The notes beneath the pieces are model-generated. The model did no database searches and was not told the origin of the DNA. It worked only from the letters and a program-made list of their open reading frames with translations. Below, in pieces: positions 49,148 through 50,686 of a stretch of 50,686 nt of DNA. Numbering within the stretch: the first letter of the stretch is position 1; each line of letters starts with the position of its first letter. The translations under genes were made by a program, and so were the position numbers. The DNA is from CAZNEZ01 sp964572475 (GTDB taxonomy: Bacteria; Bacillota; Clostridia; Lachnospirales; Lachnospiraceae), in the NCBI GenBank assembly GCA_964572475.1, contig CAZNEZ010000011.1, positions 1 to 50,686 of the forward strand, given 5' to 3'.

Positions 49148-50686
49148 ATGTCAGAGCAGAACAATCAACAGAACAACGAAAAGAATCAGAACAATCAGCA
49201 GAATCAGAATAATCAGAACAATCAGAACAATCAGCAGCAGGATATCAATCAGCTGCTTAAGGTTCGTAGAGAGAAGCTTGCTAATCTTCAGGAAGCAGGC
49301 AAGAATCCATTTGAAATCATGAAGTATGATGTTACATATCATACACAGGATATAAAAGACCAGTTTGCAGAACTAGAAGGTAAAGAAGTTAGTATTGCGG
49401 GTAGAGTTATGTCTAAGCGTGTTATGGGAAAAGCTTCATTTTGCAACATTCAAGATTTAAAAGGCAATATTCAGTCATATGTGGCCAGAGATAGCATAGG
49501 AGAAGAAGAATATGCTGATTTCAAGAAATATGACGTAGGTGATATTGTTGGTATTAAAGGTGAAGTATTTAAGACTAAAACTGAAGAAATCTCTATTCAC
49601 GCATCAGAGGTTACGCTTCTATCTAAAAGTCTTCAGATATTACCAGAGAAGTATCATGGCCTGACTAATACCGATTTACGTTATCGCCAGAGATATACTG
49701 ATCTCATTATGAATGAAGATGTAAAGAATACATTTGTTAAGCGTTCTAAGATTATTAGCTCTATTAGACATTATCTTGATGCACAGGGATTTATGGAAGT
49801 TGAGACACCTATGTTAGTAGCTAATGCAGGTGGAGCAGCAGCTAGACCATTTGAAACACATTACAATGCTCTTGACGAGGATGTTAAGTTAAGAATATCA
49901 CTTGAATTATATCTTAAGAGATTGATTGTCGGTGGAATGGAACGTGTATATGAGATTGGCCGTGTATTCCGTAATGAAGGTGTTGATACCAGACATAATC
50001 CTGAATTTACTCTTATGGAATTATATCAGGCATATACAGATTATATTGGAATGATGAATCTTACGGAAGATATGTTTAGACATGTTGCCCTGGAAGTTAA
50101 TGGAACAACAAAGGTGACATATGGTGATGTTGAGATTGACCTTGGTAAGCCATTTGAGAGAATGACTATGATTGAAGCAGTTAAGAAGTATTCTGATGTT
50201 GATTTTGCTTCTATTAATTCAGACGAAGAAGCTAAGAAGATTGCTGATGAAAAGGGTGTTCATTATGAAGCCAGACATAAGCGTGGAGATATATTGAATC
50301 TGTTCTTTGAGGAATTCGTTGAAGAGCATCTTGTACAACCAACATTTATTATGGATCATCCAGTAGAGATTTCACCACTTACTAAAAGAAAACCTAGTAA
50401 TCCAGAATATACTGAGCGATTTGAATTGTTTATTACATGTCGTGAGATGTGCAATGCATACTCAGAGTTGAATGACCCTATTGACCAGCGCGAGCGTTTC
50501 AAGGCACAGGAAGAATTATTTGCACAGGGAGATGAAGAAGCTAATCATCTTGACGAAGATTTCCTTAATGCACTTGAAATCGGTATGCCTCCAACGGGTG
50601 GAATTGGATATGGAATTGACAGATTAGTTATGTTACTTACTAATTCACCAGCTATAAGAGATGTATTACTGTTCCCGACGATGAAG
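49148..50686 (+). CDS. lysS: Lysyl-tRNA synthetase, class II (3' end cut by window)
   Basis: The reading frame stays open for 513 codons to the window edge, ending in LLFPTMK, which is close to the usual C-terminus, so only a few codons should be missing. It has an OB-fold anticodon-binding domain (about 85-170), motif 1 (FMEVETPML), motif 2 (FRNEG at 274-278, then RHNPEFT) and motif 3 (GGIGYGIDRLVMLL near 484-497). The N-terminus carries about 33 residues made almost only of Asn and Gln, encoded by CAGAACAAT-like repeats (49166-49240). AAGGACAG precedes the ATG. It is cotranscribed with greA. Confidence 0.95.
   Translation, partial: MSEQNNQQNNEKNQNNQQNQNNQNNQNNQQQDINQLLKVRREKLANLQEAGKNPFEIMKYDVTYHTQDIKDQFAELEGKEVSIAGRVMSKRVMGKASFCNIQDLKGNIQSYVARDSIGEEEYADFKKYDVGDIVGIKGEVFKTKTEEISIHASEVTLLSKSLQILPEKYHGLTNTDLRYRQRYTDLIMNEDVKNTFVKRSKIISSIRHYLDAQGFMEVETPMLVANAGGAAARPFETHYNALDEDVKLRISLELYLKRLIVGGMERVYEIGRVFRNEGVDTRHNPEFTLMELYQAYTDYIGMMNLTEDMFRHVALEVNGTTKVTYGDVEIDLGKPFERMTMIEAVKKYSDVDFASINSDEEAKKIADEKGVHYEARHKRGDILNLFFEEFVEEHLVQPTFIMDHPVEISPLTKRKPSNPEYTERFELFITCREMCNAYSELNDPIDQRERFKAQEELFAQGDEEANHLDEDFLNALEIGMPPTGGIGYGIDRLVMLLTNSPAIRDVLLFPTMK

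Noticed and set aside
49166..49240. Short tandem repeats considered as a CRISPR array
   Set aside because: Units are 9 bp, without spacers, and lie within the lysS coding frame. No true CRISPR repeats or cas genes are seen.
49151..49342. Minus-strand frame made of Leu, Ile and Val, resembling a membrane helix
   Set aside because: It is the complement of the Asn/Gln repeat of lysS; the hydrophobic look comes from the repeat.

Overview
The window looks like chromosome of a low-GC Gram-positive anaerobe of the class Clostridia, most likely family Lachnospiraceae. The basis is the AT-rich coding sequence, strong GGAGG ribosome binding sites, YesN/YesM-type two-component genes, lipoprotein solute-binding proteins, an hprK-rapZ-whiA-HPr block, and the nfeD/SPFH and birA/coaX/dusB/greA/lysS runs. 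I cannot name a species. I see no rRNA, tRNA, CRISPR array, transposase, integrase or phage gene.

Region 1 (1-20.5 kb) is mainly a starch/maltodextrin utilisation locus, preceded by a stand-alone lactaldehyde reductase (fucO). An AraC-type regulator is divergent from a GH13 alpha-glucosidase, followed by 4-alpha-glucanotransferase (malQ), alpha-glucan phosphorylase (glgP), a YesN/YesM-like response regulator and kinase, a MalE-like binding protein, MalF/MalG permeases, a second LplA-type binding lipoprotein, a lipoprotein alpha-amylase and a glycogen-debranching enzyme. The logic is surface hydrolysis, ABC import, then cytosolic trimming to glucose and glucose-1-phosphate. The transporter ATPase is not encoded here.

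Region 2 (20.5-25.8 kb) has a MATE transporter whose end overlaps the debranching gene tail-to-tail, pyrG on the minus strand, then a divergent intergenic region leading into ftsH.

Region 3 (25.8-37.2 kb) runs uvrC, hprK, ROK glucokinase, murB, rapZ, whiA, an HPr-like protein with Glu in place of the phosphorylatable His15 but with Ser46 kept, dnaE and pfkA. It joins carbon-catabolite signalling, entry of glucose into glycolysis and cell-envelope/division control.

Region 4 (37.2-50.7 kb) holds potassium uptake ktrB/ktrA, a SpoU-type rRNA methyltransferase, an SH3/SleB-like wall hydrolase, an NfeD/SPFH pair, argF, a small membrane protein, birA, a conserved 110-residue protein, coaX, dusB, another membrane protein, greA and lysS. 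The last is cut by the window edge and has an unusual Asn/Gln-rich N-terminus.

The most interesting non-coding signal is a roughly 79-bp element present in two nearly identical copies 29 kb apart (12652-12729 and 41641-41719), plus a truncated tandem copy. It folds into two hairpins with a U-tract and also contains a conserved alternative pairing, so it could be a dispersed terminator or attenuator family. A second, looser pair of two-hairpin intergenic elements lies at 4046-4107 and 15059-15107. I see no single obviously new multi-gene system. The strongest leads are these elements, the Glu15 HPr-like protein, the orphan second binding protein beside the two-component system, and the LysRS extension.
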